Positions 34,815-44,158 are shown, numbered from the stretch's first letter. The stretch is DNA of 64,000 nucleotides from Bacteroidales bacterium (GCA_003142255.1 PLLO01000011.1:124001-188000), one strand, 5' to 3'. Notes: generated by a model from the letters alone, not told the origin. A program made the numbers and translations.

Positions 34815-37247
34815 ATGAGGCTTAAAATTGTTTTGCTTTTATTTGCCGGTGTTGCAATAATGTCAGATGCTTTCGGATTCCAGGAAAAAAGTAGTGTCGT
34901 AAGTGGCAGAGTAACTGATGAATCTGGAAATCCCCTGGCTGATGCTGGCATTGTTATCGAAAATGGATTTTTTGGGGTACACAGCAATTCCGACGGCTAC
35001 TATGTACTTTCAGGACTGAAAACAGGCATTTACAGGATCCGTTTCTCCTTTATGGGTTATGAAACAAAGACGGTTGAGGCAAACGTTAACGGGGAATCAG
35101 TTGTGAATGTTACCCTGGTTCAGAAACCGCTTGAGGCTGGTGAGGTAATAGTCAATGCAACACGGGCAGGAGAACATTCGCCTCTCGCTTATGTAACCAT
35201 CGGGAATGAGGCTCTGAAAAATCAGAACACCGGGCAGGATATTCCGTATATTCTTGGCATGACCCCTTCGCTTGTGGAGACGTCTGAGGCTGGCACAGGG
35301 ATAGGCTATACGAGTCTCCGTATCCGCGGCACTGATGCAAGCAGGATAAATGTCACTATCGACGGCATACCTCTTAACGATCCCGAATCACAGCAGGTTT
35401 TCTGGGTAGACCTTCCCGACCTGGCATCTTCGACCGACAATATCCAGGTACAACGTGGCGCAGGCACTTCGTCAAATGGCGCAGCAGCATTTGGTGCAAC
35501 TGTAAGCATTCAGACAAAAAGTCCCGAAAATGAACCGTTTGCTCAGATCAGCACATCATATGGCTCTTATAATACCATAAAGAACACAGTGACTGCCGCC
35601 ACAGGTCTTCTTGCAAATAAGTTTGCATTTATGCTGAGGCTTTCCCAGCTTCACAGCGATGGTTATATCAGGAGAACCTGGTCGGATCATAAGTCGGCTT
35701 ACCTGAGCGGAGTCTACAGAAACGGAAGATCGAGGTTACAGGCCAATATAATACTGGGGGAAGAGCATACAGGCATCAGCTGGTGGGGTGTCCCGAAGGA
35801 GATGCTTTCGGTTGACAGACGATATAACCCGGCCGGGGAATACACGGATGAAGCTGGTATTACACGGTACTACAATAATGAATCTGACAATTATTTTCAA
35901 AACCATTATCAGCTTCTTTACAGTCTCAGGATAAATGAATCTTTGAACTTCAATGCTGCGCTGCATTATACCACTGGTGAGGGATATTATGAAGAATATA
36001 AGGATGATGATGCACTTTCAGCATACGGTCTTCCCGATTTGACAATCGGAGATTCAACCATTTCATCGACAGATCTTATAAGGAGGAAATGGATGAAGAA
36101 CGATTTTTCAGGACTGGTTTGGTCCTTAAAATATAAGAGAGAGAAGCTGGAGGCTGTCATCGGAGGAGGTGCAAATTATTATTACGGAAATCATTTTGGC
36201 AGGATAATATGGATGAGAAATGCCGGAAACCTTGAAAAGGATTACCAATGGTATCTTGGACATGGAGCTAAAGGCGAAATAAGCCTTTATGGTAAGGCAG
36301 ATTATTCTTTAACCGATAAGATTTCACTTTTCGGAGATATTCAGTACAGGTTTATACATTACAATATTAATGGTATTGATGATGATCTTAAAGTTTTGAA
36401 TTCAGATCATAAGTATGGTTTTTTCAATCCCAAAGCAGGACTCTTCTTCTCAATTACGCCTAACCAGGATGCATTTCTCTCATTTTCGGTTGCCAACCGT
36501 GAACCCACCCGTTCTGATTTTACAGAGGCAGCCGGTGACCCTGCTGCTACTCCCCGGCCTGAAACATTGTACGACTCCGAGCTGGGATATAAGATAAGGG
36601 GCAATAATTATTCCCTCGGCATAAGCCTTTATGACATGTACTATAAAGACCAGCTTGTTCCGACCGGTGAACTGAGCAGCACCGGCTATCCGATAATGAC
36701 AAATGTCGCAAAAAGCAATCGTATGGGTGCTGAATTTACAGCCGCGATAAAGCCGGCAGAGTTTTTCAGCTGGAATTTCAGCCTGACGGTAAGCAGGAAT
36801 AAGATCCTGAATTTCACAGAATATTATACAGATTATATTACATCTGACTCGTTGCTGGTTTATAAAAGTAAAAAGCTCGGGACAGTCGATATTGCATATT
36901 CACCCGGTTTAACCGGCTCCAGCGATATGAATTTCAGGGTATTCAGAAACCTTGAGATGCACTTGATCAGTAAATATGTCGGTAGTCAGTATTTTGATAA
37001 TACAATGAGCCGTGACCGCATGATAGATCCATATTTTGTCAATAACGTGATGGTGAACTTCACTCCTGCAATTAAGGGATTAAAAAACGCCGAACTCCGG
37101 TTACTGGTAAACAATATCTTTAACGCAAAGTATGAAAGCAATGCCTATGGCGGAAACTGGTATGAGGACGGGAAAGAATACACCTGGTCGTATTATTTCC
37201 CGCAGGCAGGAAGAAATTTCATGTTGAAAGCGAGCTTTACATTCTAA
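34815..37247 (+). CDS. TonB-dependent receptor, probable thiamine outer-membrane transporter
   Basis: This outer-membrane receptor has 810 residues from the ATG at 34815. A signal peptide (about 1-20, ending DAFGF) is followed by a carboxypeptidase-like regulatory domain (about 28-108, SGRVTDESGNPLADAGI), a plug domain with SLRIRGTDASRINVTIDG (about 173-190), and a beta-barrel ending in a terminal Phe (KASFTF). It is the first gene after a TPP riboswitch and is followed by PnuT-like and ThiN genes, so uptake of thiamine or a phosphorylated form is inferred. It is not a SusC type, and no SusD gene follows. Confidence 0.9.
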   Translation: MRLKIVLLLFAGVAIMSDAFGFQEKSSVVSGRVTDESGNPLADAGIVIENGFFGVHSNSDGYYVLSGLKTGIYRIRFSFMGYETKTVEANVNGESVVNVTLVQKPLEAGEVIVNATRAGEHSPLAYVTIGNEALKNQNTGQDIPYILGMTPSLVETSEAGTGIGYTSLRIRGTDASRINVTIDGIPLNDPESQQVFWVDLPDLASSTDNIQVQRGAGTSSNGAAAFGATVSIQTKSPENEPFAQISTSYGSYNTIKNTVTAATGLLANKFAFMLRLSQLHSDGYIRRTWSDHKSAYLSGVYRNGRSRLQANIILGEEHTGISWWGVPKEMLSVDRRYNPAGEYTDEAGITRYYNNESDNYFQNHYQLLYSLRINESLNFNAALHYTTGEGYYEEYKDDDALSAYGLPDLTIGDSTISSTDLIRRKWMKNDFSGLVWSLKYKREKLEAVIGGGANYYYGNHFGRIIWMRNAGNLEKDYQWYLGHGAKGEISLYGKADYSLTDKISLFGDIQYRFIHYNINGIDDDLKVLNSDHKYGFFNPKAGLFFSITPNQDAFLSFSVANREPTRSDFTEAAGDPAATPRPETLYDSELGYKIRGNNYSLGISLYDMYYKDQLVPTGELSSTGYPIMTNVAKSNRMGAEFTAAIKPAEFFSWNFSLTVSRNKILNFTEYYTDYITSDSLLVYKSKKLGTVDIAYSPGLTGSSDMNFRVFRNLEMHLISKYVGSQYFDNTMSRDRMIDPYFVNNVMVNFTPAIKGLKNAELRLLVNNIFNAKYESNAYGGNWYEDGKEYTWSYYFPQAGRNFMLKASFTF

Positions 37248-37261
37248 TTAAGCTTGATTGA

Positions 37262-37909
37262 ATGGGTATTTTTAACTGGATATCAAATAATTACATTGAG
37301 ACTTTCGGAGCTGTCACCGGGATATTGTATGTTTTTCTCGAGATAAAACAGAACCTGTGGCTCTGGCCTGTGGGCATAATAACCTCAGCAGTTTATATAT
37401 GGGTATTTTTAACTGGAAAGCTTTACGCCGACATGAGCCTCCAGGGTTATTATCTGGTTATAAGCGTGTTGGGATGGTATTGGTGGATTAAAGGCGCAGG
37501 GCTCAGGGCCCACGGCAATAAATCCCCCTTTGGAGGGGGCGAGGGGAATGTAGACAAAAAGCCGATTCCAGAGAAATTAATAGTCCATAGGATTAATTTA
37601 AAGACAGGTATTGTGCTTGCAGCGGTTTTGTGTGCATTATATTTTATTTTATGGTTCGTTCTTTCACATCTGACTGATTCACCTGTTCCTGCTGCCGACT
37701 CATTTATTACATCTCTTTCAATAGTCGCAACATGGATGCTTGCCAGGAAGATTTTTGAGCACTGGTACCTTTGGATCGTCGTCGATGCATTTGCTTCAGT
37801 GCTGTTTATTACGAGACACCTCTACCCGACAGTAATATTATATATTGTATTTTGTGCAATGTCGTTTGCCGGGCTGATCGAATGGAAGAAATCTTTAACA
37901 AAACAATAG
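37262..37909 (+). CDS. pnuT: PnuC-family transporter, probable thiamine transporter PnuT
   Basis: This inner-membrane facilitator has 215 residues and about seven hydrophobic segments, with the family blocks EIKQNLWLWPVGI and WYWWIKG (about 73-79). PnuC proteins take up nicotinamide riboside; the PnuT branch in TPP-regulated operons takes up thiamine, and context decides here. The loop after WYWWIKG holds an insert encoded by a GC-rich palindrome (37524-37539): residues 86-96 read NKSPFGGGEGN, in frame and without a stop. The gene starts 14 bases after the receptor and ends nine bases before thiN. Confidence 0.88.
   Translation: MGIFNWISNNYIETFGAVTGILYVFLEIKQNLWLWPVGIITSAVYIWVFLTGKLYADMSLQGYYLVISVLGWYWWIKGAGLRAHGNKSPFGGGEGNVDKKPIPEKLIVHRINLKTGIVLAAVLCALYFILWFVLSHLTDSPVPAADSFITSLSIVATWMLARKIFEHWYLWIVVDAFASVLFITRHLYPTVILYIVFCAMSFAGLIEWKKSLTKQ
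37521..37549 (+). repeat. GC-rich palindrome inserted in frame within pnuT
   Basis: CCCCCT-ttgg-AGGGGG (37524-37539), followed by GAGGGG, has the same sequence character as the intergenic palindromes at 24606, 41555, 41615 and 46341, but lies inside the coding sequence and is translated as SPFGGGEG. Confidence 0.65.
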
Positions 37910-37918
37910 TTTTATAAA

Positions 37919-38536
37919 ATGTCTAACGCAGTTATAGTTGCCGACGGTTCATTCCCGGTTCACCCGATACCTCTCGAGATCCTGGACAAGGCTGAAGTGA
38001 TCGTATGTTGTGACGGCGGTGTGGAGAATCTTGTCGGATATGGGTTGAAACCGGATGCAATCGTCGGGGATATGGATTCGCTCAGTGATGTTCTTAAAGA
38101 CATGTTTGCCGACAGAATATATGTCGACAACGGACAGGAGACCAATGACCTTACAAAAACCGTCCTGTGGTGCCATGAATCCGGTTACGATGACCTGGTG
38201 ATCATTGGAGCGGGAGGTAAGCGGGAAGATCATACAATCGGCAATATTTCGCTGCTCGTGGAATATGCTAAAATTGTAAAAGTAAAAATGGTAACTGATT
38301 CCGGCATATTCCTGCCATTTATGACCAGCTGTAGAATAGGATCATTAAAAGGTCAGCAGGTCTCAGTCTTTTCCATCTGTCCCGGAACCGAAATAACGTC
38401 AACGGGACTCCTTTACCCGTTAAATAACCGCAAGCTTAACAACTGGTGGGAAGGGACGCTTAATGAGGCGACCGGTGATTCAATCGAACTCAAATTTACA
38501 GGAGGTCCTGTTATGGTGTTCCTTAAATTCATTTAG
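37919..38536 (+). CDS. thiN: Thiamine pyrophosphokinase
   Basis: The enzyme converts thiamine and ATP to TPP and AMP. The 205-residue protein has CDGGVENL (31-38), the conserved VGDMDSL (49-55), and DNGQETNDLTK (the ATP/Mg-binding DQExTDLxK-type block), followed by GAGGKREDHTIGN. It closes a TPP-riboswitch operon with an outer-membrane receptor and PnuT, so imported thiamine is trapped as TPP, which then shuts the operon down. It ends six bases from the convergent regulator gene; TAGGT-tg-ACCTA (38534-38545) is a very short hairpin at the junction. Confidence 0.92.
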   Translation: MSNAVIVADGSFPVHPIPLEILDKAEVIVCCDGGVENLVGYGLKPDAIVGDMDSLSDVLKDMFADRIYVDNGQETNDLTKTVLWCHESGYDDLVIIGAGGKREDHTIGNISLLVEYAKIVKVKMVTDSGIFLPFMTSCRIGSLKGQQVSVFSICPGTEITSTGLLYPLNNRKLNNWWEGTLNEATGDSIELKFTGGPVMVFLKFI

Positions 38537-38542
38537 GTTGAC

Positions 38543-39472
38543 CTACCCTACCTCCTCCTTCACCAGCGTTATCAGCTGCACCCTGCTCTTTACGTTGGTT
38601 TTAATATAGATCCGGTGAGTATGATCCTTTACAGTCTGAAGGCTGATGAATAATTTCTCAGAAATCTCCTTGTTGCTGAGGCCGTTGCAGATTTCCTGGA
38701 TAATGTCCCTTTCTCGGAGTGAAACTTCAAATTTTCTGTAGAAATCATCCAGAGAAATTTCGACTCCCGGTTCGGATGACAATCCTGATACAAGAGTTCC
38801 GTAGCTGAGGTACACTGGCAGGAAAACATTTCCCGTGAAAAAGGTGAAAATGAAAATTACAGCAAGCCACTCCTGCCCGTTATAAAAGACAAGTGGCAGG
38901 CACTGTACTATCATAATTATGAATAATGAAGGTGTAATAATTTTCCTGTCGTAATCGTGGATGATGGCACGGCCTTTCAGAGGAAGGTGGATAAGGTATG
39001 CTCCTATAAAAGATATGACGAGGTTCATTATTATATAATACTCCCTTATGAGGGAAGCAGGCTTCAATGTATTTTCCTTTGTGGTAAAATATCCGACTGT
39101 TGCCAGGAGGGTGAAATTGACGAAAAGGAAGAGGAAAATGAACCTGTTGCTGTTTTTTCTGCCTGATAACCCCGCCGAGAATCTTATCAGCATCAGCCAG
39201 GCAAAGACAAGGAAAGGGAGGCCAAGAAGAATAGAGATATCGGTAAACTTCGACATCTGATCAGGTGTAAAAAAGTCTGCCAGAAATGTTTTGATAATTA
39301 CCTGTCCCCATATACCGTAAAAGCCAAAAGTATATATGAATACCTGGAAATATAGCAGTGATGAGAAAAGATCTGATTTTGACCTGTTTTTTAGACGTGA
39401 TGACAGTATGATCCCAAGCGCTGCCATTGCAACCGATACAATGAAAATTATGTAGAACAGGTACTTCAGCAT
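38543..39472 (-). CDS. Membrane-anchored LuxR-type transcriptional regulator
   Basis: This 309-residue protein has about seven hydrophobic segments over residues 1-225 and a C-terminal LuxR/GerE helix-turn-helix (about 245-305; LSNKEISEKLFISLQTVKDHTHRIY). There is no receiver domain, so the membrane part may sense the signal directly while the regulator binds DNA near the membrane. It is transcribed divergently from the membrane-protein gene at 39651; two 19-base operator-like repeats lie between them. Target genes are inferred to include the divergent neighbour. Confidence 0.82.
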   Translation of the reverse strand: MLKYLFYIIFIVSVAMAALGIILSSRLKNRSKSDLFSSLLYFQVFIYTFGFYGIWGQVIIKTFLADFFTPDQMSKFTDISILLGLPFLVFAWLMLIRFSAGLSGRKNSNRFIFLFLFVNFTLLATVGYFTTKENTLKPASLIREYYIIMNLVISFIGAYLIHLPLKGRAIIHDYDRKIITPSLFIIMIVQCLPLVFYNGQEWLAVIFIFTFFTGNVFLPVYLSYGTLVSGLSSEPGVEISLDDFYRKFEVSLRERDIIQEICNGLSNKEISEKLFISLQTVKDHTHRIYIKTNVKSRVQLITLVKEEVG

Positions 39473-39514
39473 ATTATAAAAGTATTAAAAACTTTTGAAC
39501 TGAATAAAAGTAAA

Positions 39515-39607
39515 CACTACTAAAGTTTGTCACTGCATACTTAAGTAGGAAAACCAAAATTCACTACTATAGTATGACACCCGTGGAAAATCAGCGGTTT
39601 ACATTTG
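39515..39607 (+). promoter_or_regulatory. Paired 19-base operator candidates and promoter between divergent genes
   Basis: CACTACTAAAGTTTGTCAC (39515-39533) and CACTACTATAGTATGACAC (39562-39580) match at 16 of 19 positions and are 47 bases apart start to start. The second contains the perfect palindrome TACTATAGTA. A -7 element TACATTTG lies at 39600-39607 without a good -33, so the downstream repeat is centred about 42 bases before the expected start of transcription, where an activator would bind. The adjacent LuxR-type protein is the natural candidate. Confidence 0.6.
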
Positions 39608-39650
39608 CTTCACAATTGGGTATCAACTTAAAACTTAATAAACTTAAGAA

Positions 39651-40400
39651 ATGGAAACAAACAATGATTACAGATTAAGGCCCTCTTTCGGTGACAGCTT
39701 CGGAACCGGATGGAGTGTAATGGGGGACAATTTTCTAAGGCTCTTCCTTGTTGTTCTGGTTGTAGCAATTTTATCCGGGCCAACAAAAATATTCCATATG
39801 AATTTTAATGGATCAGATTTACATAATCTACCATTTGACTGGCATGGACACTGGGGACATGATTTAATAAGTCTTGCTCCGCTGGGTCTGCTTGCAGGTT
39901 TTTTTGGACTGATTGCCCTGCTCTACTCTTTTCTTGCATTGCCCGTTATCGAATTTGGCAGCAAAATGATCTTTGTCCAGGCAGTACGGAAGATCAAACC
40001 CGATTTTGAACTGCTGCTAAAAGGTTTCTGGGAGAACTACCTTAACATTATCCTTGCAAATCTGCTGGTGGTTGCTCTGGTCATCCTCGGATGTATTGCC
40101 CTGATCATTCCCGGGATCATTATCGGATGCAGGCTGGTATTTGTCTCATATCTCGTAATGGATAAAAAGCTTGACCCGATTGAGGCGGTCGAGCAAAGCT
40201 GGAAGCTAACCCGCGGACACGGCTGGACCATATTCTTTATGGGCTTTGTCTCCATATTCATCGTTATTTTCGGGCTGATTCTTATGATCGTTGGTATATT
40301 CCCGGCAATAATGTGGGTATCGAGCTCTTTTGCATCGCTCTACCAGTCTGTTATTAATGAAACGGAAAAACCTGCAGAACCTGCAACTGTACAAGCATAA
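39651..40400 (+). CDS. Polytopic membrane protein of unknown function
   Basis: This 249-residue protein has five or six hydrophobic segments and no signal peptide. After a short soluble N-terminus (ETNNDYRLRPSFGDSFGTGW) come membrane segments, with a pattern like the membrane domain seen in DUF975 and glycerophosphodiester phosphodiesterase membrane proteins (IIPGIIIGCRLVFVSYLVMDKKLDPIEA; WKLTRGHGW). No catalytic site is visible. It is divergent from the LuxR-type regulator and probably its target. Confidence 0.7.
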   Translation: METNNDYRLRPSFGDSFGTGWSVMGDNFLRLFLVVLVVAILSGPTKIFHMNFNGSDLHNLPFDWHGHWGHDLISLAPLGLLAGFFGLIALLYSFLALPVIEFGSKMIFVQAVRKIKPDFELLLKGFWENYLNIILANLLVVALVILGCIALIIPGIIIGCRLVFVSYLVMDKKLDPIEAVEQSWKLTRGHGWTIFFMGFVSIFIVIFGLILMIVGIFPAIMWVSSSFASLYQSVINETEKPAEPATVQA

Positions 40401-40513
40401 AACTTTATTTGACATGGTAAGTACCTTATTCTTATCTGATATTATTGATATAGTCTTTGCTTTCGGAATAAAAATTTGTATAATTTTATAGTTCATTCTT
40501 AAAATTTTTAAAA

Positions 40514-41521
40514 ATGAAAACGAGAGCAATACTTTTATCTGTAATGATGGTTTTCTTAATTCCGGTTGTCTCAAATGCACAACTAGGGAACATGATCAGG
40601 AATAAGGCTTCAAAGGTTCTCAATGCCGGTACTAAAACTCTTAATAAGGAGGTGGATCACAAGATTGACAGCACTGCCCAGAAGAAAACGCAGGATGAAA
40701 TTGATAAAAAAAACCAGGAAATAGAGCAGAACAAGAGCCAGAATGCACAATCGGGTCAGACAGAAGGAAGCCAGGCTGAAGGAACCCAGACAGGCAGCAG
40801 CGAATCCAAAGGGTTCAACATCGGAGGCTTAATGGGCGGAAAAGTCACTTCAAAATATAATGAGTCATATTCCTTCACCAGCAGGATCTTCCAGCAGATG
40901 GAGATGTACGACAAGAAAGACAAAGTGACTAAAATGGATTATTACATCTATTTCAGTGAAGCTAATCCGATCATGGGAATTGAAACTAAAATTGAAGGCA
41001 CTTCCGATCAGGGCGACCAGGTTGCGATGAATTCATCAGTAGTAATCGACGGACCGAATAAGTCATATATAACAATGACGGATGTCAATAATATGAAGAT
41101 GGGATTCATAAGCGCTATACCTGATGATAACAGCCAGGCCCAGGCCAGCGGAAAAACCAAAACACCTCCGGTAATTGCAAAAACCGGGAAGACAAAGGTC
41201 ATCGCTGGTTATAAGTGTGATGAATACACTTATAAGGATGCGGATAACAAGAAGCATGGCAGCATCTGGGCAACCAAGGACCTGAAGCTCAATATAAATA
41301 AAAGTGCTTTCTCAAAGGCAGGGATGCGTTCATATTATGGCAATACCGAGCTCGAGAATAGCACATCTCTTGCCATGGAACAATACAACGACAAGGATGA
41401 ACTTGAACTCAAATCTGACACAAAAGAAGTTAACCTGTCATTCAGCCATTCTATCTCAACTACAGGATATAATTTCCGCCAGATGAACTTCAACCAGGCC
41501 GGAGGACAGCAGAAGAAGTAG
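40514..41521 (+). CDS. Secreted DUF4412-like protein
   Basis: This exported protein has 335 residues and a signal peptide (about 1-22, VSNAQ). A charged, coiled-coil-like stretch rich in Lys, Gln and Glu (about 30-85) precedes a beta-rich domain resembling DUF4412: it contains TGKTKVIAGYKCDEYTYK and the KHGSIWATKDLKLN block. The function is unknown. It is 113 bases after the membrane protein gene on the same strand; co-expression is possible. Confidence 0.7.
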   Translation: MKTRAILLSVMMVFLIPVVSNAQLGNMIRNKASKVLNAGTKTLNKEVDHKIDSTAQKKTQDEIDKKNQEIEQNKSQNAQSGQTEGSQAEGTQTGSSESKGFNIGGLMGGKVTSKYNESYSFTSRIFQQMEMYDKKDKVTKMDYYIYFSEANPIMGIETKIEGTSDQGDQVAMNSSVVIDGPNKSYITMTDVNNMKMGFISAIPDDNSQAQASGKTKTPPVIAKTGKTKVIAGYKCDEYTYKDADNKKHGSIWATKDLKLNINKSAFSKAGMRSYYGNTELENSTSLAMEQYNDKDELELKSDTKEVNLSFSHSISTTGYNFRQMNFNQAGGQQKK

Positions 41522-41531
41522 ACCCCTGTCC

Positions 41532-41634
41532 ATCAGCCAACTGGCTGATAGACTGCCCCCTAAAGGGGGCTTCTTAACGGGATATAACAGATTATTTTAA
41601 AGGCACAGAATCAGCCCCCCTTTAGGGGGGGTGG
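41532..41634. terminator. Palindrome cluster, probable bidirectional terminator
   Basis: The 117-base gap between convergent genes holds ATCAGCCA-ac-TGGCTGAT (41532-41549), GCCCCCT-aa-AGGGGGC (41555-41570) and CCCCCCT-tt-AGGGGGG (41615-41630). The last two belong to the dispersed GC-rich family, in opposite orientation. Strong stems between convergent genes suit termination in both directions, though U runs are poor. Confidence 0.55.
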
Positions 41635-41638
41635 GGGG

Positions 41639-43918
41639 TTAAAGCTTTTCCAGTTTGGCAAACCTGAGAAGCAGCTTTTTCCTGCCATCGTTTTCAAAAT
41701 CAACCGAAGCTGTAGTATTTGGCACTTCTCCTTCAATGGAAATAATAACACCACTTCCAAACCTTACATGCCTGACATTATCTCCAACGGAAAACTTTGA
41801 AGGATCACTCATTATTAACGGAGTAACCTCAGGGCTTGTCTGTCCTGAGAGTTTCTTAAGCCTGGCGGGTGGTTTGTAAGATATCTGATCCTCGCGGGTT
41901 TGCACAGGTTTATCAGGCGATCCTCCTTTCGAAGCGAATGGCTTTCCTCCTGTCTGCGGGTAATGAACAAGCTTCGGATCCAGCTCGCGCAGAAACCTGC
42001 TTGGATTGCTTCTTTCAAGGTTTCCCCATTTATACCTGTTCAGTGCATAGCTGAGAGTTGCCTGTTTTTCGGTTCGGGTAAGAGCAACATAAAAGAGCCG
42101 CCTTTCTTCTTCAAGTTCGCGGGAACTCCCTGACGACATGGGAGAGGGGAACAGGGTATCCTCCATACCTACGATATAAACATGCTTGAATTCCAGTCCT
42201 TTAGCCGAATGCATTGTCATGAGCGTGACCTTGTTCCGGTCTTCCTCCTTCTCATTATCCTGGTCTGTAAGAAGAGCTACATTGGCGAGATATGCCTCAA
42301 GAGTGGATGGTTCACCGTTGGTCTCGGCTGCTTCAGTAAAAATCTTGATTGCATTCAGGAGCTCCTCCATGTTCTCGTAGCGGCTTATCTCTTCAGGCAG
42401 TCTTCCGTCCCTTAGCTCCTTCATGATACCTGATCCTAATGCTATTTCCTTTGCCTTTGAATAAGCGTCCGCCTTATCCATGTTCAAGGACAGACCGTTT
42501 ATTAAGCTTATATAATCAGTAAGCTTTTTTGCTGTCCCGGCATTGAATTGCCCGGGATAGCTTCCTGCCTTGCCAATGATCTCCCATGCGGCGATATTCA
42601 TCTCAGCAGACAATGCAAAGATCTTTTCAATTGTTGTATCACCGATTCCCCGTTTGGGATAATTGACCGACCTTTTAAGAGCCTCTTCATCTTCATGATT
42701 AATGATCATCCTGAAGTATGCAAGGATATCTTTTATTTCCTTACGCTCGTAAAACGACAGGCCTCCATAAATCTTATATGGTATGTTTTTACGTCTTAAT
42801 GTCTCTTCAAAGATCCTGCTCTGCGCATTTGTCCTGTAAAGTATTGCGAAATCGTTCCATTTGAGCTGCTGTGAAAGGCTTTTATCGAGAATGTCTGAGG
42901 CAACTATAAAACCCTCTTCAGTGTCAGTCATTGCCTGGATTATATTTATTTTCTCCCCGGGTTCATTTTTTGAGAAGACATTTTTATGGATCTGGCCTTC
43001 ATTATTGGCAATGATCGTATTGGCAGCATTCACTATTGTCTGGGTTGACCTGTAGTTTTGTTCGAGCTTATAAAGCTGGTAATCGCTGTAATCGTTTTTG
43101 AATTCGAGAATATTTTCGATCCTTGCGCCCCGGAATGAATAGATGCTCTGGGCATCATCGCCTACAACACAAAGATTATGATGGATGGCTGCGAGCTTTT
43201 TGACAATCAGGTACTGTGCATAATTGGTATCCTGGTACTCATCAACAAGAATGTAGCTGAACCGCTCCTGGTAAATAGCCAGCGCATCAGGGAAATCACG
43301 GAAAAGGATATTGGTATTCATCAGAAGGTCGTCAAAATCCATGGCATTTGCCCTGAAGCACCTCGATGCATAAATCTTATATATCTCAGACATAAGAGGT
43401 ATCCGGCTCGATTTATCATATTCCTGCATTGAGAGGTCAGCAGCATACATGTTTGCGCTTATGAGGTTATTTTTTGCTGCAGAGATGCGCGATGCAAGCA
43501 GCGATGGCTTATAAACATTGTCGTCGAGATTCAGCTCTCTGATGATTGCCCTGATAAGGCTTTTTGAATCGGCAGAGTCATAAATCGTAAAATTAGATTT
43601 GAATCCGAGCCTGTCGCCCTCAATTCTCAGTATCCTGGCAAATATAGAGTGGAAAGTCCCCATCCAGAGGTACCTGGCTATTTCCGGTCCTGCGATCCTG
43701 GCAATTCTCTCCTTCATCTCACCGGCAGCCTTATTCGTAAATGTAAGCGCAAGAATGTTTTTTGCCGGTACCCCTTTCTGAAGCAGATGAGCTATCCGAT
43801 AGGTTAGTACCCTTGTCTTGCCAGCGCCTGCTCCCGCTATGACCAGTGAGGGACCATCAGTATTAATAACTGCCTGCTGCTGAGCTTCGTTCAGATCGTT
43901 AAGGTAATTATAAGCCAT
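41639..43918 (-). CDS. UvrD/PcrA-type superfamily 1 DNA helicase
   Basis: This ATP-dependent 3'-5' helicase acts in repair and replication. The 759-residue protein has motif I AGAGAGKTRVLTYRI (about 29-43), motif Ia TFTNKAAGEMKER, motif II VDEYQDTN, motif III GDDAQSIYSFRGA, motif IV-VI blocks including TMHSAKGLEF and VALTRTEKQA. The C-terminal ~60 residues (SVGDNVRHVRFGSGVII) match the PcrA Tudor-like tail that binds RNA polymerase. A -7-like TAATTTTG on the minus strand (43956-43949) is 30 bases upstream. It could be named uvrD or pcrA. Confidence 0.93.
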   Translation of the reverse strand: MAYNYLNDLNEAQQQAVINTDGPSLVIAGAGAGKTRVLTYRIAHLLQKGVPAKNILALTFTNKAAGEMKERIARIAGPEIARYLWMGTFHSIFARILRIEGDRLGFKSNFTIYDSADSKSLIRAIIRELNLDDNVYKPSLLASRISAAKNNLISANMYAADLSMQEYDKSSRIPLMSEIYKIYASRCFRANAMDFDDLLMNTNILFRDFPDALAIYQERFSYILVDEYQDTNYAQYLIVKKLAAIHHNLCVVGDDAQSIYSFRGARIENILEFKNDYSDYQLYKLEQNYRSTQTIVNAANTIIANNEGQIHKNVFSKNEPGEKINIIQAMTDTEEGFIVASDILDKSLSQQLKWNDFAILYRTNAQSRIFEETLRRKNIPYKIYGGLSFYERKEIKDILAYFRMIINHEDEEALKRSVNYPKRGIGDTTIEKIFALSAEMNIAAWEIIGKAGSYPGQFNAGTAKKLTDYISLINGLSLNMDKADAYSKAKEIALGSGIMKELRDGRLPEEISRYENMEELLNAIKIFTEAAETNGEPSTLEAYLANVALLTDQDNEKEEDRNKVTLMTMHSAKGLEFKHVYIVGMEDTLFPSPMSSGSSRELEEERRLFYVALTRTEKQATLSYALNRYKWGNLERSNPSRFLRELDPKLVHYPQTGGKPFASKGGSPDKPVQTREDQISYKPPARLKKLSGQTSPEVTPLIMSDPSKFSVGDNVRHVRFGSGVIISIEGEVPNTTASVDFENDGRKKLLLRFAKLEKL

Positions 43919-44158
43919 TTATTATGAATTACAGCGTACCGGGTGCGGCAAAATTAACAAATACAACCTCAGGGAGAGAAAAAGTTGGAAAATTATAAGG
44001 AATATTTATCAACAGTAGAAACAAGGATGTAATACAAAATTTCTCTTGAGAGATCAGCAGTGTATATTATATAGTATACCCTTATTTTTATTATACTTGC
44101 GGAGGATTATACAAATAATGACACTGATTCCGTTATTGTAATAAATTTCAATTTGCCT

